A stretch of DNA of 64,000 nucleotides from an uncultured cyanobacterium (GCA_903917565.1 CAIXBB010000045.1:1-64000); one strand, 5' to 3'; counted from the first letter of the stretch, positions 26,159-37,397 are shown. Notes: a model not told the origin generated them from the sequence alone. A program made the numbers and translations.

Positions 26159-28345
26159 TCAGGAGCGCCGCAGGATCGGTTCGGCACGCACCACGCTGCT
26201 GATGAGCAGGAACAGCGCCTCGATGCTGCCCACCCGCTTCACCTTCTGGAACCAGGCATTTTCTCCATAGATGAGCTGGATCAGGGCGGCCTCCGTCTCA
26301 AGGACCGGCATCTGAAACTGCAGCCCCAGCAGGTGATGCTGCCGCAGGCGGCTGGTCCTCATCAGTCGGACGGCCAACTCCAGGTGGAACTGGGGGACCC
26401 GCAGCAGGCCCTGAATCTCCCCCTTCCCCGGGCCTGGGGCGTTCAGCAACAGACTCGCCCCCTGCTCGGAGACATCATTGGTGATGCCCCAGTACTCGGT
26501 GCCCTCCACTTCGAGACAGGCCACCAGCCCCAGGGGGAAACGGTCGGCCTGACGGCGGATCGGTTTGTCGATGCAGGCGAGCAGACAGATGAACATCAGG
26601 ATGCCGTTGTAGAGGTTCCAGGCAACCATCAGGCCTTCACCCTCGAAGACAGATCTGGACCAGCGAATGTCCAGCAGCGGCAGGCCGTAGTTCAGCACCA
26701 GAACACCAACAAAAACGAAGAGGTAGGTGAGAAACGGCCAGGCAAAACGCAGATCCAGGGTCTGCTTGGGGTTGTTGACGTCCTTGTTGGTCACCAGACT
26801 GCCAACGGATCTGAACGGCCGGAACAGGATCTGTGACATCCTTTTCAATGCTGGGAAGCAGAATAGGGACTCATAGACTTCCGTCCAGAAATGGAAGTAA
26901 TGGCCGTTGGTCTGCCAGGTGGGGAGGAAATACAACATGATCACGAACGGCAGGCCATAGGCCATGTATTCCACCGGAGGGGCGGCAATCAGCGTGAAAC
27001 CGATCAGCATCGACAACAGGGGGAAAATGATGTAGACGGCGCGAAACAGGGGCGTCAGCAAACTGAGCAGGAGATTCAGGTAAAAGACTTTCTGCCAGAA
27101 ATTCAAGGTCTTCCAGATTGGAAGCACTTTGGGGGAGGTGAACACCTGCAGGTTGCCCTGCATCCAGCGCAGCCGTTGCTCGAGATAATCGCGGAAGGTT
27201 CGGGGTACCTCACCCAGGCTCAGCCCTTCATCCAGATAGATCATGCGCCAGCCATGGGTGAGTAGTCGGGTGCCGGTCTGGTTGTCCTCGACGATGCAAT
27301 GGGTGACATAGCCACCGATGGCCTCCAGCGCGGATCGCCGGGCCACATAGGAGGTGCCACAGCAGATCACGGCATTGAAAGGATCGCGAATCACCTGGAC
27401 GTAGTGGAAGAAATAGTCCATGTCGTCAGGGACAAGGACATCCAGACCGAGATTGCGATTATGGAAATCAGAGTTGAAGTAATGCTGCGGAGTCTGAACC
27501 AGGGCAACCTTGGGGTCCTTGAAGAAGCCGACCGTGCGATCAAGGAAGCGGCTGAACGGGATGAAATCGCAATCAAAGACGGCGATCAGATCGCCTTTGG
27601 AATGGGCCAGGGCGTAGTTGAGATTTCCAGCCTTGCGGTGCAGGTTGTCGGGCCGGCTCAGATACTTCACGCCGAGTTCCTGTGCCAAGGCGGCAATGGC
27701 AGGCCGGTGGCCGTCATCGAGAACATAGATCGTCTTGTTGGCATACTGGATGTTGGCGCAGGCCAGAATGCATCGCCGAATCAGACGCTCAGATTCATTG
27801 TAGGTGGGAATCCATAGGTCAACGCTGGGCTGATGCTCCCTCGCCCAGGCCAGCAGTTGATCCGCCTGGCGTCGCCGTTTCTCTGGCTTGAACTTCAGGG
27901 AGGGATAGAACTGCAGAGCGGATGTCAGCAGGTAAGTGACTTCGCAGAGGAAGAAGACCAGGCTGAAGAAAAGGCTGGCCGGGTGGGCGGTATTGATGGT
28001 GGTCGCTCGCCAGATGAAGTAGCGAATCGCAAACAGCGACAGCATCACCGTGGCCAGCAGATAGGAGGAAGGACGCCTGGGCAGGAGGTTCACCCCCAGG
28101 CAGATCCCCACGGCCAGGGCCAGGGGCAGCAGCACGTCAATCCAGACATCCCGCACCTGCCAGAGCTCGGGCAGGACACGGAAACTCAGGGGATTGAGGA
28201 GCCCGATTGCCACCACCGAAACCTGCAGATTGGCCAGCAGCACCGCCACCACCAGGCTCGCCCCCGAGAGCAGCAGCACCACCCAGACCCAGGGGGAGAT
28301 CCTCGTGTTGCCCTTGGGATCGGAAAATGAATGGAGGAACTTCAT
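26159..28345 (-). CDS. Cellulose synthase-like glycosyltransferase (BcsA/XcsA type) with PilZ domain
   Basis: 728 residues. Four N-terminal membrane helices precede a family-2 glycosyltransferase core with YVLDDG (UDP site), VFDCDFIPF (DxD), VEDNQTGTRL (TED-like base) and QRLRWMQGN (QxxRW). Four more helices follow, then a C-terminal PilZ-like region (about residues 590-690, with RRQADRFPLGLVACLE and ITNDVSEQGASLLL) that would bind cyclic di-GMP. It polymerises a beta-glucan, probably cellulose, and moves it across the inner membrane. Its start overlaps an upstream HlyD-like adaptor by ATGA, as in the cyanobacterial tripartite cellulose export system. Confidence 0.9.
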   Translation of the reverse strand: MKFLHSFSDPKGNTRISPWVWVVLLLSGASLVVAVLLANLQVSVVAIGLLNPLSFRVLPELWQVRDVWIDVLLPLALAVGICLGVNLLPRRPSSYLLATVMLSLFAIRYFIWRATTINTAHPASLFFSLVFFLCEVTYLLTSALQFYPSLKFKPEKRRRQADQLLAWAREHQPSVDLWIPTYNESERLIRRCILACANIQYANKTIYVLDDGHRPAIAALAQELGVKYLSRPDNLHRKAGNLNYALAHSKGDLIAVFDCDFIPFSRFLDRTVGFFKDPKVALVQTPQHYFNSDFHNRNLGLDVLVPDDMDYFFHYVQVIRDPFNAVICCGTSYVARRSALEAIGGYVTHCIVEDNQTGTRLLTHGWRMIYLDEGLSLGEVPRTFRDYLEQRLRWMQGNLQVFTSPKVLPIWKTLNFWQKVFYLNLLLSLLTPLFRAVYIIFPLLSMLIGFTLIAAPPVEYMAYGLPFVIMLYFLPTWQTNGHYFHFWTEVYESLFCFPALKRMSQILFRPFRSVGSLVTNKDVNNPKQTLDLRFAWPFLTYLFVFVGVLVLNYGLPLLDIRWSRSVFEGEGLMVAWNLYNGILMFICLLACIDKPIRRQADRFPLGLVACLEVEGTEYWGITNDVSEQGASLLLNAPGPGKGEIQGLLRVPQFHLELAVRLMRTSRLRQHHLLGLQFQMPVLETEAALIQLIYGENAWFQKVKRVGSIEALFLLISSVVRAEPILRRS

Positions 28346-29613
28346 CGATCGAAGCTGACCTTCGCCGTGAAGCCCACATAGCAGAACTCCCCTGGAGGAG
28401 CAGCAAAGTCATTGAGGATGCGGATTCTCACTTCGCTTTCTCTGGCCAGATTGATCGGTACTGGCTGGGGGGTTTCATCACCCAGTTGGGTTCGGCCGAT
28501 GCCCGAGCGGATCCCGATCACTTCGCCATGCAGTTTCTCCCGACTGCCCACCAGTTCGATCCTGGCCTTGCTGCCCAGGCGAATCCGGTTGAGATCGTTT
28601 TCCGTCACCGTGGTCGTCAGCCAGCGCTGGCTGCAATCGATCATCTGGATCACTGTCTGCATCGCGTCCACGGAGTCCCCCCTCTGGGCCCCCAGCTGCC
28701 AGACCACCGCTTTCCTGGGGCTGACGAGTCGGGAGCGGCTGCGCTCCTGCCATTCCTTCCTGGCGACGTTCACCTGCTGTTCCAGGCCACTGACCTGGAA
28801 CGTCTGGGTGCGCACATCCCCTTCCGCGTTCTCCAGGGCGATGGTGGCCTCCTGAAGCCGCACCACCGGATCGGAGTTGCTGCGGTTGTTGCGCAGGGTG
28901 AGATTGCTGCGGGAAGCCTGCAGAACGGCAACCTGGCCAGCCAGCTGCGCTTCGAGGCCCCGCACCTCGCGGCCGCGCTGCAGTTCGGTGGTGCGGGCCC
29001 GATCGACCACATTGGCGGCCACGGCTGCGGCCCGGAACAGCTCCTCCTGCCGCAACGTTTCCCGTTTGGCGAAGGCGAGTTCCTTGCGGGCCCGGTCCAG
29101 CGCGAAGCCGAGGCCGTCCCGCTCACTCTGGTCCCGGGAGATTTCCAGACTGCGCTGTTGACTGGCGTCCAGATTCAGTCGCATCACGAGCTTCTTGCGC
29201 AGGTCCCGGCGCGTCCGCAACTCCTGCAACCGGCCCCGGGCGGTTTCCAGTTGGGTCTCCAGGTCGGTGAGCACGTCACGCGTGGCCATCGGATTCACCA
29301 CGATCGCCAGGGTCTGTCCGGGTCGGACCTCCACGCCCGTTCCCACCGTGAGACTTTCCAGGATGCCGGTGACAGGACTCCTCAGCACGATCGGGGTGGC
29401 ATTGATGACCGCATCGCGGGAGCGCGCAGTGAAGAAGTTGATCACGATGGCCAGGGCCGTGATCAGTAACCCAGCTGAAATCAGCAAGATGGTGAGATCG
29501 GCCCTGCGGGAACTGGGGATCCCATCGTCGTCATCCGTTGCGGCGGCGTCAAGGACCGGACCGGATGCTCCGGTGGGTTCAGGGTCACTCGCGCCGGCGG
29601 ACGATGAGGGCAT
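28342..29613 (-). CDS. HlyD/EmrA-like periplasmic adaptor for polysaccharide export
   Basis: 423 residues. A polar N-terminus is followed by one membrane helix (LTILLISAGLLITALAIVINF, about 39-60). A lipoyl-like half (VLRSPVTGILESLTVGTGVEV) and a long coiled coil (about residues 115-285) come next, then LVSPRKAVVWQLGAQRGDSV and a beta-barrel tail. It is coupled to the cellulose synthase by ATGA. In Thermosynechococcus a comparable HlyD-type protein with TolC is needed for cellulose release, which supports the same role here. Confidence 0.85.
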   Translation of the reverse strand: MPSSSAGASDPEPTGASGPVLDAAATDDDDGIPSSRRADLTILLISAGLLITALAIVINFFTARSRDAVINATPIVLRSPVTGILESLTVGTGVEVRPGQTLAIVVNPMATRDVLTDLETQLETARGRLQELRTRRDLRKKLVMRLNLDASQQRSLEISRDQSERDGLGFALDRARKELAFAKRETLRQEELFRAAAVAANVVDRARTTELQRGREVRGLEAQLAGQVAVLQASRSNLTLRNNRSNSDPVVRLQEATIALENAEGDVRTQTFQVSGLEQQVNVARKEWQERSRSRLVSPRKAVVWQLGAQRGDSVDAMQTVIQMIDCSQRWLTTTVTENDLNRIRLGSKARIELVGSREKLHGEVIGIRSGIGRTQLGDETPQPVPINLARESEVRIRILNDFAAPPGEFCYVGFTAKVSFDR

Positions 29614-29638
29614 CCCGACGGAGCACTGTAGGAGTTGC

Positions 29639-29665
29639 AGTCTACCAGGACTGGCTTTGTTGCAA
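29639..29665 (-). promoter_or_regulatory. Possible promoter for the HlyD-cellulose synthase pair
   Basis: On the minus strand TAGACT (29639-29644, -10-like) and TTGCAA (29660-29665, -35-like) are 15 bases apart, in an AT-richer gap of 144 bases between the GH10 stop and the HlyD ATG. Spacing is short, so the call is tentative. The gap suggests the adaptor and synthase can be expressed separately from GH10. Confidence 0.35.
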
Positions 29666-29757
29666 GTGATGGAATCCTATGGGGAACTGGTCATTCGTTT
29701 GGTGAATTCTCATTATTCGGCTCGGCCTGTTTTCTGCGCGCCGTTGATCTCGCCGCC

Positions 29758-30828
29758 TCAGCGCTTGTTCAGGGCCGCGACTATAGCCGCAGTCGCTGGT
29801 TTTGGCTGGTTGTTTTCGTCGAAGGGCAGCGGCCGTTGCGGCAGGCCATCAGCCCTGGGAAAGAAAGAATTCAACCAGGTGGTGCGATCACCCAATCCCC
29901 AGCTGGTGATCAGTTTCAGCCGTGGTTCCTGCAGGACCGCCGCCAGAAATGCGGCGTAGACCGCCGCCACGGCGCGGTCACGCTCCGGAATGGCGGCCGG
30001 CAGTTCCCGGTCGTTCACGTCCAGTTCGGTCACGTAGATGTCCAGATTCAGGGCCGCCAGCTGCCGCAGGAAAGCCGGCAGGGTGGCAAAGGTGGTGGGC
30101 CCACTGCCGTTGGCATAGAGATGGGCCTGCAGCCCCACGGCGTTCAAGGGCACGCCGCGGTCGCGCAGCTGCCGCAGCAGCGCCAGGAACGAGCGCCGCT
30201 TGCGTGCCGTCTTGGCGTCATCGCCCTCCAGCCCGTATTCGTTGATCACCAGGGCCGCCCCGGGATCGGCCTGATGGGCCAGGTTCAGCGATCGGGCGAT
30301 GTAGTCAGGCCCCAGCCGCTCCAGCCAGAGGGTCCGGCGCAGGCCCGTGCCGTCGTCGGCGATCGGTTCGTTCACCACATCCCACGACGGCAGCTTGCCG
30401 CGGTAGTGGCCCACCACGGTGCGGATGTAGGTCGCCAGGGCCTTGTCCAGTTCTGCCGCAGGCAGCGCCTTGACCCACGCCGGCAGTTGCTCATGCCACA
30501 CCAGGGTGTGACCCCGCATCGCCAGCCCGTGCTCGCGGGCGAAGGCCAGCAGCCGGTCAGGGGCGCTGAAATCGAAGCGCCCTGGGGAGGCCTCCAACCC
30601 ATCCCATTTCAGCTCGGATTCGGGCACGATCAGCCCGCTCTGGGTGGTCACCAGGCGTCGCAGGCCTGGGTCCCTCAGCTGGTCGTTGGTGACGGCGGTG
30701 CCCCAGCGCAGCTGGCGCGCCGCCGCCAGGCCCTGCAGGGTTGGTGACGATCCCGGCGGCAGCGCCCGCGCCACGCTCCAGCCCAGGGCCCCCACAACGG
30801 CCAACAGGATCAGTTGCCGTCGTCGCAT
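29758..30828 (-). CDS. Glycoside hydrolase family 10 (endo-1,4-beta-xylanase type)
   Basis: 356 residues from the ATG at 30828, with an N-terminal signal or anchor (RRRQLILLAVVGALGWSVA). GH10 hallmarks occur in order: ELKWDGLE (near 75), GHTLVWHEQLP (near 110), the acid/base glutamate in SWDVVNEPI (near 150) and the nucleophile in YVTELDVND (near 255). GH10 enzymes cut beta-1,4 xylan and some act on cellulose. It precedes the HlyD and synthase genes on the same strand. Such operons normally carry a cellulase that trims the nascent glucan; here GH10 may fill that place. Confidence 0.9.
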   Translation of the reverse strand: MRRRQLILLAVVGALGWSVARALPPGSSPTLQGLAAARQLRWGTAVTNDQLRDPGLRRLVTTQSGLIVPESELKWDGLEASPGRFDFSAPDRLLAFAREHGLAMRGHTLVWHEQLPAWVKALPAAELDKALATYIRTVVGHYRGKLPSWDVVNEPIADDGTGLRRTLWLERLGPDYIARSLNLAHQADPGAALVINEYGLEGDDAKTARKRRSFLALLRQLRDRGVPLNAVGLQAHLYANGSGPTTFATLPAFLRQLAALNLDIYVTELDVNDRELPAAIPERDRAVAAVYAAFLAAVLQEPRLKLITSWGLGDRTTWLNSFFPRADGLPQRPLPFDENNQPKPATAAIVAALNKR

Positions 30829-30901
30829 GGCCCAGGTGCAGACGTACCTTCGCCACTCTGGCCGGTGATTGCGGCAGGGACGCCACCAGAGGGGCAAAGG
30901 G

Positions 30902-33010
<2,109 letters not shown>

Positions 33011-33433
33011 TCAGGCGGCCGCCAGCCGGGTGATGCGATCCACCCGCCAGGCCTCCTCCACCTTCACGAAGGTGAAGTCGAGGGGGAGTTCCTCCTTGGC
33101 GTCGGTCTTGAGCTTGACCGTCAGGATCACCTGGCCCTCCTGCAGCCGGGGCCGGCCGGACTTGAGGTTGCGGTACTTGTTGAGCTGCAGCCCGGCCAGG
33201 AAGCGGATGAACTGCTGGCGGTTCACGTGGGAACGGTAGTTGCGGGTGGTGAGCAGGTAGGCCCCGTCCACCTGGCCGGAGGCCACCTGGGTGAAGAACT
33301 GCTTGATCAGCGGATTGATGCCCCGGGCGCTGAGCACCAGCCGGACCGCCGAGATGGTCCAGTACAGAAGCAAGCCACCGGCTCCCACCAGCAGGAGCTT
33401 GGTGCCGATGTCGCGGGCCAGTCCCAGGTCCAT
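33011..33433 (-). CDS. Conserved membrane-anchored cyanobacterial protein
   Basis: 140 residues from the ATG at 33433. One N-terminal helix (LLLVGAGGLLLYWTISAVRLVL) is followed by a globular part with INPLIKQFFTQVASGQVDGAYLLT, FIRFLAGLQLNKYRN and FTFVKVEEAWRVDRIT. This resembles DUF4864/NTF2-like domains that adopt a cone-shaped fold. It probably faces the periplasm or lumen. It lies directly before ligA. Function unknown. Confidence 0.65.
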   Translation of the reverse strand: MDLGLARDIGTKLLLVGAGGLLLYWTISAVRLVLSARGINPLIKQFFTQVASGQVDGAYLLTTRNYRSHVNRQQFIRFLAGLQLNKYRNLKSGRPRLQEGQVILTVKLKTDAKEELPLDFTFVKVEEAWRVDRITRLAAA

Positions 33434-33494
33434 GGTGATCCCATCCGTTCGCAGCGTTGCAGAGTCTGACGGACGACCCCACCAGAATGGGCCG

Positions 33495-34037
33495 ATGCCC
33501 CTGGAACCGCTGCTGCCCCTGTTCCACCGGCTCAATCGCGAGCACTTCGACGGCCAGCTCACCCGTGACGACAGGCCACTGGTGGACGTGCGCTGGAGCG
33601 ACGGCCGCCTCACCCGCACCGCCGGCCTCTACCGGCGGGGGCGTCTGTCCGACGGGCGTGACCTCTGCGAGATCGTTCTGTCCCGGCCCCTGCTGGAACC
33701 GTTGCCCCGGCAGGCCACCCTGGGCACCCTCTGCCACGAGATGATCCACGCCTGGGTGGATCGCGTGTTGGCGGTGCAGGAGGTGCACGGCCCCCGGTTC
33801 CGGGCCCGGATGGCGGCCATCAACCGGGCCCAGGATGGCTTCCAGGTGAGCCTGCGGCACCGCTACCCCCTGCCGGTGGCCGCCAGCCGCTGGATCGCCC
33901 GCTGCCCGTGCTGCAACAGCCGTACGCCCTACCAGCGCCGCCGCCAGGGCCTGGCCTGCCGCCACTGCTGCGAGCGCCTCCATGGCGGCCGCTGGGATGC
34001 GAGCTGTCTGCTGGTGTTCGAGCCCCGCACCGCCTAG
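33495..34037 (+). CDS. SprT-like zinc metalloprotease-fold protein
   Basis: 180 residues. HEMIH (HExxH, near residue 81) supplies the zinc site in LGTLCHEMIHAWVD. A C-terminal zinc ribbon is formed by CPCC (near 137) and CRHCC (near 157). SprT/Spartan relatives cleave DNA-protein crosslinks. Bacterial members are poorly studied. Start chosen at the ATG at 33495, divergent from the 33433 gene, with 61 bases between the two start codons. Confidence 0.82.
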   Translation: MPLEPLLPLFHRLNREHFDGQLTRDDRPLVDVRWSDGRLTRTAGLYRRGRLSDGRDLCEIVLSRPLLEPLPRQATLGTLCHEMIHAWVDRVLAVQEVHGPRFRARMAAINRAQDGFQVSLRHRYPLPVAASRWIARCPCCNSRTPYQRRRQGLACRHCCERLHGGRWDASCLLVFEPRTA

Positions 34038-34061
34038 GTTCTGGCGCAGGTGTTGGGACCG

Positions 34062-34157
34062 ATGGCGACGTTTCTGTGGACCCTGGAATGGGGCGGTCTC
34101 ACCATCGCCCTGGTGGGGATGGGGCGGGAGCACTGGCTCTCCGGCCGTCGCCGTTAA
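34062..34157 (+). CDS. Possible 31-residue membrane peptide
   Basis: MATFLWTLEWGGLTIALVG then MGREHWLSGRRR. A short hydrophobic stretch is followed by a basic tail, as in single-pass small proteins. It lies between the SprT-like gene and the gene at 34167, all on the same strand. There is no clear ribosome site. Family unknown; it may be chance. Confidence 0.35.
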   Translation: MATFLWTLEWGGLTIALVGMGREHWLSGRRR

Positions 34158-34166
34158 AGTCTCCTG

Positions 34167-34790
34167 ATGGCTATGACGGATCAGGGCTACGGCCGCGAGC
34201 GGGATCCCAGAGACCGTGAGGCGCGTGAGCGTGAACCGTCCCGGCGGCCACGGGGCGGATCCGACCCCCTGGATCAGCGGGTCGATCGCTGGGTGACGGC
34301 CGGCCGTCAGTTTGTGGAGGGGGTGGCCGGGTCACGGCCCGGGGGGCGTTCGGCGCCGCGGGGTGCCGAACGCCGTCCCCAGCTGCGGCCCCGCATGGAT
34401 GAGCTCGGCCGCTGGGTGGAGGGGCGCCTCGACTGGCTCCTGGATGACGGGGACGACTGGCGTGAACCGTGGCAGGAGCCCGAGCGCAGCACCCCGGAGA
34501 CACCGCCACAGCCGCCGACTTCCCCGGGCCGCCCCCGCCGCCAGGGGCTGGAGGCGGTGTCGCGGCGCGGCCGGCCAGGGACGCCCCCTTCCCAGCCCCC
34601 TGGCCCAGAGCCCCGGCTCCGCAATGGAAACGGCGCGGGCGACGATGGCGACTGGCCCGATGACGCCAGCTTCAGCCTGCGCCAGTGGCAGCGTCCTGAG
34701 CCCGAAGGGAGTTTCGCTCCCCCCGAACCTGCGGCCACACCGCCGGCCGAAGGCCGGCCCCTGCCGCGCTCCAGCCGCCGTCGTCCCTGA
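34167..34790 (+). CDS. Arginine- and proline-rich cyanobacterial hypothetical protein
   Basis: 207 residues of mostly disordered, charged sequence. Two more conserved islands stand out: LDQRVDRWVTAGRQFVEGVAG (about 36-56) and MDELGRWVEGRLDWLLDDG (about 77-95). Both look like amphipathic helices with invariant tryptophans. There is no membrane helix or metal motif. It could be an adaptor or nucleic-acid-associated protein. Function unknown. Confidence 0.6.
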   Translation: MAMTDQGYGRERDPRDREAREREPSRRPRGGSDPLDQRVDRWVTAGRQFVEGVAGSRPGGRSAPRGAERRPQLRPRMDELGRWVEGRLDWLLDDGDDWREPWQEPERSTPETPPQPPTSPGRPRRQGLEAVSRRGRPGTPPSQPPGPEPRLRNGNGAGDDGDWPDDASFSLRQWQRPEPEGSFAPPEPAATPPAEGRPLPRSSRRRP

Positions 34791-34849
34791 GCAAGGAACA
34801 CCGCCATTTTGGGCCGGAGTGGGTTAGGAATACTTCCGTACTCGAGAGA

Positions 34850-35380
34850 ATGTCGGCCATGAGCAGCCTGGTGGTCGTTGGTTTTCCGTCCGTGGAAGAG
34901 GCGGATCAGGTGAGGCGTCAGTTGGTGGAGATCCAGAAGGAGGAGCTGATCGCCCTGGAAGACGCCGTGGTGGTGGAAGCGGAGCCGGACGGCAAGGTGC
35001 GTTTGCACCAGTCGCTCAACCTCACCAAAGCTGGTGCCCTCGGCGGAGGCTTCTGGGGCACCCTCGTGGGCCTGCTGTTCCTCAATCCCCTGCTCGGGGC
35101 CGCCGTGGGGGTGGGCCTGGGGGCCGCTTCAGGGTCCCTCTCCGATCTGGGCATCAATGACGGCTTCATGCGCGAGCTGGGAGAAACCCTTCCCCCCGGC
35201 AGTGCGGCCCTCTGCCTGCTGCTGCGCGACGCCACACCCGACCGGCTGATCGAGCGCCTGAGGATTCACGCCCCCCACGCCAAGCTGCTGCGCACCAACC
35301 TCAGCCATACCGACGAGGACCGGCTGCGGCAGATGCTCGAGCAGGCGAGCAAGCAGGCCCAGGGGCTGCGGTTGTCCTGA
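34850..35380 (+). CDS. DUF1269-family membrane protein
   Basis: 176 residues. An N-terminal ferredoxin-like region (LVVVGFPSVEEADQVRRQL, IALEDAVVVEAEPDGKVRLH) is followed by a glycine-rich hydrophobic segment (GGGFWGTLVGLLFLNPLLGAAVGVGLGAA), then a C-terminal repeat of the first fold. This is the DUF1269 pattern. Its function is unknown. An in-frame ATG at 34859 is an alternative start. Its last 80 bases overlap the convergent gene at 35301. Confidence 0.75.
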   Translation: MSAMSSLVVVGFPSVEEADQVRRQLVEIQKEELIALEDAVVVEAEPDGKVRLHQSLNLTKAGALGGGFWGTLVGLLFLNPLLGAAVGVGLGAASGSLSDLGINDGFMRELGETLPPGSAALCLLLRDATPDRLIERLRIHAPHAKLLRTNLSHTDEDRLRQMLEQASKQAQGLRLS

Positions 35381-35819
35381 GCTTCGGGTTGACCCGGAAG
35401 CTGCAGCCCCTCTGACGCAGTTCCCTGTTCACCGGCTTGACCAGGTCGCGGGGAACGTCATTGGCCATCTCTTCGGCCGAGATGCTGATCGACGGTGAGC
35501 CGTGCTGCAGGGCACTGAGGAGGTCGGCCCACAGGCTCACCAGCGTGCGCTGGGAGTGGGGAACCAGCCCCAGCCTCTCCAGGTGGGGGGCACAACCCTG
35601 ATGCAGCCAGAGACTGGACTGGTGATGGCCCGGCTGGGGACGCATGGCCACTCCGTCCGCCAGGGCCTCCGGCGTGGGCTCGCCGCTGCTGCGGCGCAGG
35701 CCGGACGCGACCAGCAGTTTCCCGGTGTGGACGGCAGAGACGCCGTAGCGGCGGCCCAGCTCGGTGAGGGTGAGCCAGTCGCCTCCCGGCGGGGTCTGGG
35801 CGCTGTGGCGGGTGGACAT
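35301..35819 (-). CDS. Cyanobacterial hypothetical protein with HTH-like N-terminus
   Basis: 172 residues. The N-terminal WLTLTELGRRYGVSAVHTGKLLVASGL looks like a helix-turn-helix that compares with MerR- or excisionase-type domains. The centre has a proline/histidine stretch and LVSLWADLLSALQHG. The last 35 residues are alanine-rich and lie antisense to the DUF1269 gene, so the true protein may effectively end earlier. It may be a DNA-binding protein (inference). Confidence 0.55.
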   Translation of the reverse strand: MSTRHSAQTPPGGDWLTLTELGRRYGVSAVHTGKLLVASGLRRSSGEPTPEALADGVAMRPQPGHHQSSLWLHQGCAPHLERLGLVPHSQRTLVSLWADLLSALQHGSPSISISAEEMANDVPRDLVKPVNRELRQRGCSFRVNPKLRTTAAPGPACSPARASAAAGPRRYG

Positions 35820-35897
35820 GGGAGCGAAATCGAGTAGGCGAATCCTGGCTAATGACCCTGGAGCGTCAATTCGTCAACAGGAAACCGCCACACTGTG

Positions 35898-36527
35898 TTA
35901 CCGAATTGATGAGTCTTTACGAACATTTCCGGTTTCGGCCGGCCCCAGCCAGAGCTCCAGCGCCGGCGAGAACACCTCCCGGATCACCGTGAGTTCCCTC
36001 CCCTGGCGAAAGAAGCGGTAGTGACGGCTCCAGAAGGGGCCGTCGCAGCCGAAGCGCTCCTCCAGCCAGGGCTCCGATACCTGGCCGAAACCATCCACCT
36101 CGCGGAAGAGCTCTGCCCGCCCGGTCGTGAGGCTGCGCCAGATCGGCAGACGACGATCCAGCAGATGGGTCTCCGCCTCGGCCCGGTTCCACCAGCTCTC
36201 CGCCCAGCCCAGGGTCTGCGGCCCGCAGGTGAGCCAGACCTGCCGCCTGAGCAGGGGTTCCGCCAGGTGGGCCACCTCCGCCGGGGCGCCGGCGGTCCCC
36301 ACAGGTTCGGAGGCCATGGCGATCAGTTCCACCTCCACCGCCAGGCCGGTGAGCAGCTGGAGGTGCCGCGTCGGGCTGCCGTCCCCGAGCAGCAGCAGCT
36401 TCCAGGGCCCGGTGAGTTCCCTGCCGGCTGGAGGCTCCTGGCGATCTGCTGCGCTGGCCTGCCACAGAAGGCTTGCCTGCCACAGAAAACGGGGGGACGG
36501 CAACAGGCCGCCGGAATCAGGGTTCAT
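35898..36527 (-). CDS. Chorismate lyase, cyanobacterial DUF98 type
   Basis: 209 residues. The family block LTGPWKLLLLGDGSPTRHLQ (near residue 39) is present, as are RQVWLTCGPQTLGWAESWWN and LPIWRSLTTGRAELFREVDG. Cyanobacterial members remove pyruvate from chorismate to give 4-hydroxybenzoate, a tocopherol/plastoquinone-linked precursor. The N-terminus contains a short duplication, LWQASLLWQAS. It is in the same orientation as the following gene at 36546, separated by 18 bases. Confidence 0.82.
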   Translation of the reverse strand: MNPDSGGLLPSPRFLWQASLLWQASAADRQEPPAGRELTGPWKLLLLGDGSPTRHLQLLTGLAVEVELIAMASEPVGTAGAPAEVAHLAEPLLRRQVWLTCGPQTLGWAESWWNRAEAETHLLDRRLPIWRSLTTGRAELFREVDGFGQVSEPWLEERFGCDGPFWSRHYRFFRQGRELTVIREVFSPALELWLGPAETGNVRKDSSIR

Positions 36528-36545
36528 GGCGGCCTGGGGCGCGGG

Positions 36546-37397
36546 TCAGTAGCCGTTGCTGATCGAGAGGCGCCGCACCTCGCCACCCCGCTCGATCAGG
36601 GCGGTGTCGCCATCGGCTGAGCGAAGGCGCCAGCCGCTGCCCCCGATCGCTTCGCCGGCGTTGACACTGGTGGAGCTTCCCCCCATCTGGAAGATCGCCG
36701 AGGCGGAGCGGCCCGCCGAACCCACGACTCCCACCAGCTCGGGCACGGCGCCGCTGCCACTGCCGGCCGGGGTGGCACTGCGCTCGGTGTAGCCACTTCC
36801 CACGGAGGCGGGAGGGGCGGCGGCGGCCAGTTTGGGGCTCACCGGCACGCGCAGGACCTGGGCCCTCTCCCCCTGCTGCTGGTTCAGCTGGGACAGCTGC
36901 CCGATCCAGGGTTCTTCCGGAGGCGGCGGCAGCTGGTCGCTGGTGAGTGGCAGAAGCGGCTGCCCGCTGCTGGCTAGGCTGGCGCCGCCGACGGCCCCGA
37001 TCGGAGTCGGATTGGCCGGACCGAGACTACGCAACCGCTCGACAAGTAAGAGGCTGCGCTCCTGGGTCAGGGCCTGCTGCATGCGGCTGGAATGGGTCAG
37101 GTAGAGCACCGAGCTGGCGACACTGACCATGCAGACCCCACCCATCACGGTGAGCAGCAGGGTGTTGCGGTCGGGCCGGGCCGCCGGAGACGGGGATGGA
37201 GTGGCCGGACGTCCCCGAAGCCGGCGAACGGGGGCGGCCACCGATAGGGGCGGGGGGGCCTCAGCCTGAGCGGCCACATCGAGATCGATGGTGGCCTCAG
37301 GGTCGAAGACCCGGTTCATCATCTGCTCCGCCTTCAGCTCCCAGTAGGCACGGGAGGTGGGGATGCCACGCAGGGGGCGCCGAGGGGAGGGGCTCAC
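36546..37397 (-). CDS. Conserved single-pass cyanobacterial membrane protein
   Basis: 283 residues, GTG start. A cytosolic N-terminus (SRAYWELKAEQMMNRVFDPEATIDLD) precedes one membrane helix (LLLTVMGGVCMVSVASSVLYL, about 80-100). A Pro/Ser-rich linker follows, then a C-terminal domain with IFQMGGSSTSVNAGEAIGG and GWRLRSADGDTALIERGGEV. That end resembles PilP/GspC-type beta domains that contact secretion machinery, but the match is weak. Located between mnmG and chorismate lyase, same strand. Function unknown. Confidence 0.6.
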   Translation of the reverse strand: MSPSPRRPLRGIPTSRAYWELKAEQMMNRVFDPEATIDLDVAAQAEAPPPLSVAAPVRRLRGRPATPSPSPAARPDRNTLLLTVMGGVCMVSVASSVLYLTHSSRMQQALTQERSLLLVERLRSLGPANPTPIGAVGGASLASSGQPLLPLTSDQLPPPPEEPWIGQLSQLNQQQGERAQVLRVPVSPKLAAAAPPASVGSGYTERSATPAGSGSGAVPELVGVVGSAGRSASAIFQMGGSSTSVNAGEAIGGSGWRLRSADGDTALIERGGEVRRLSISNGY

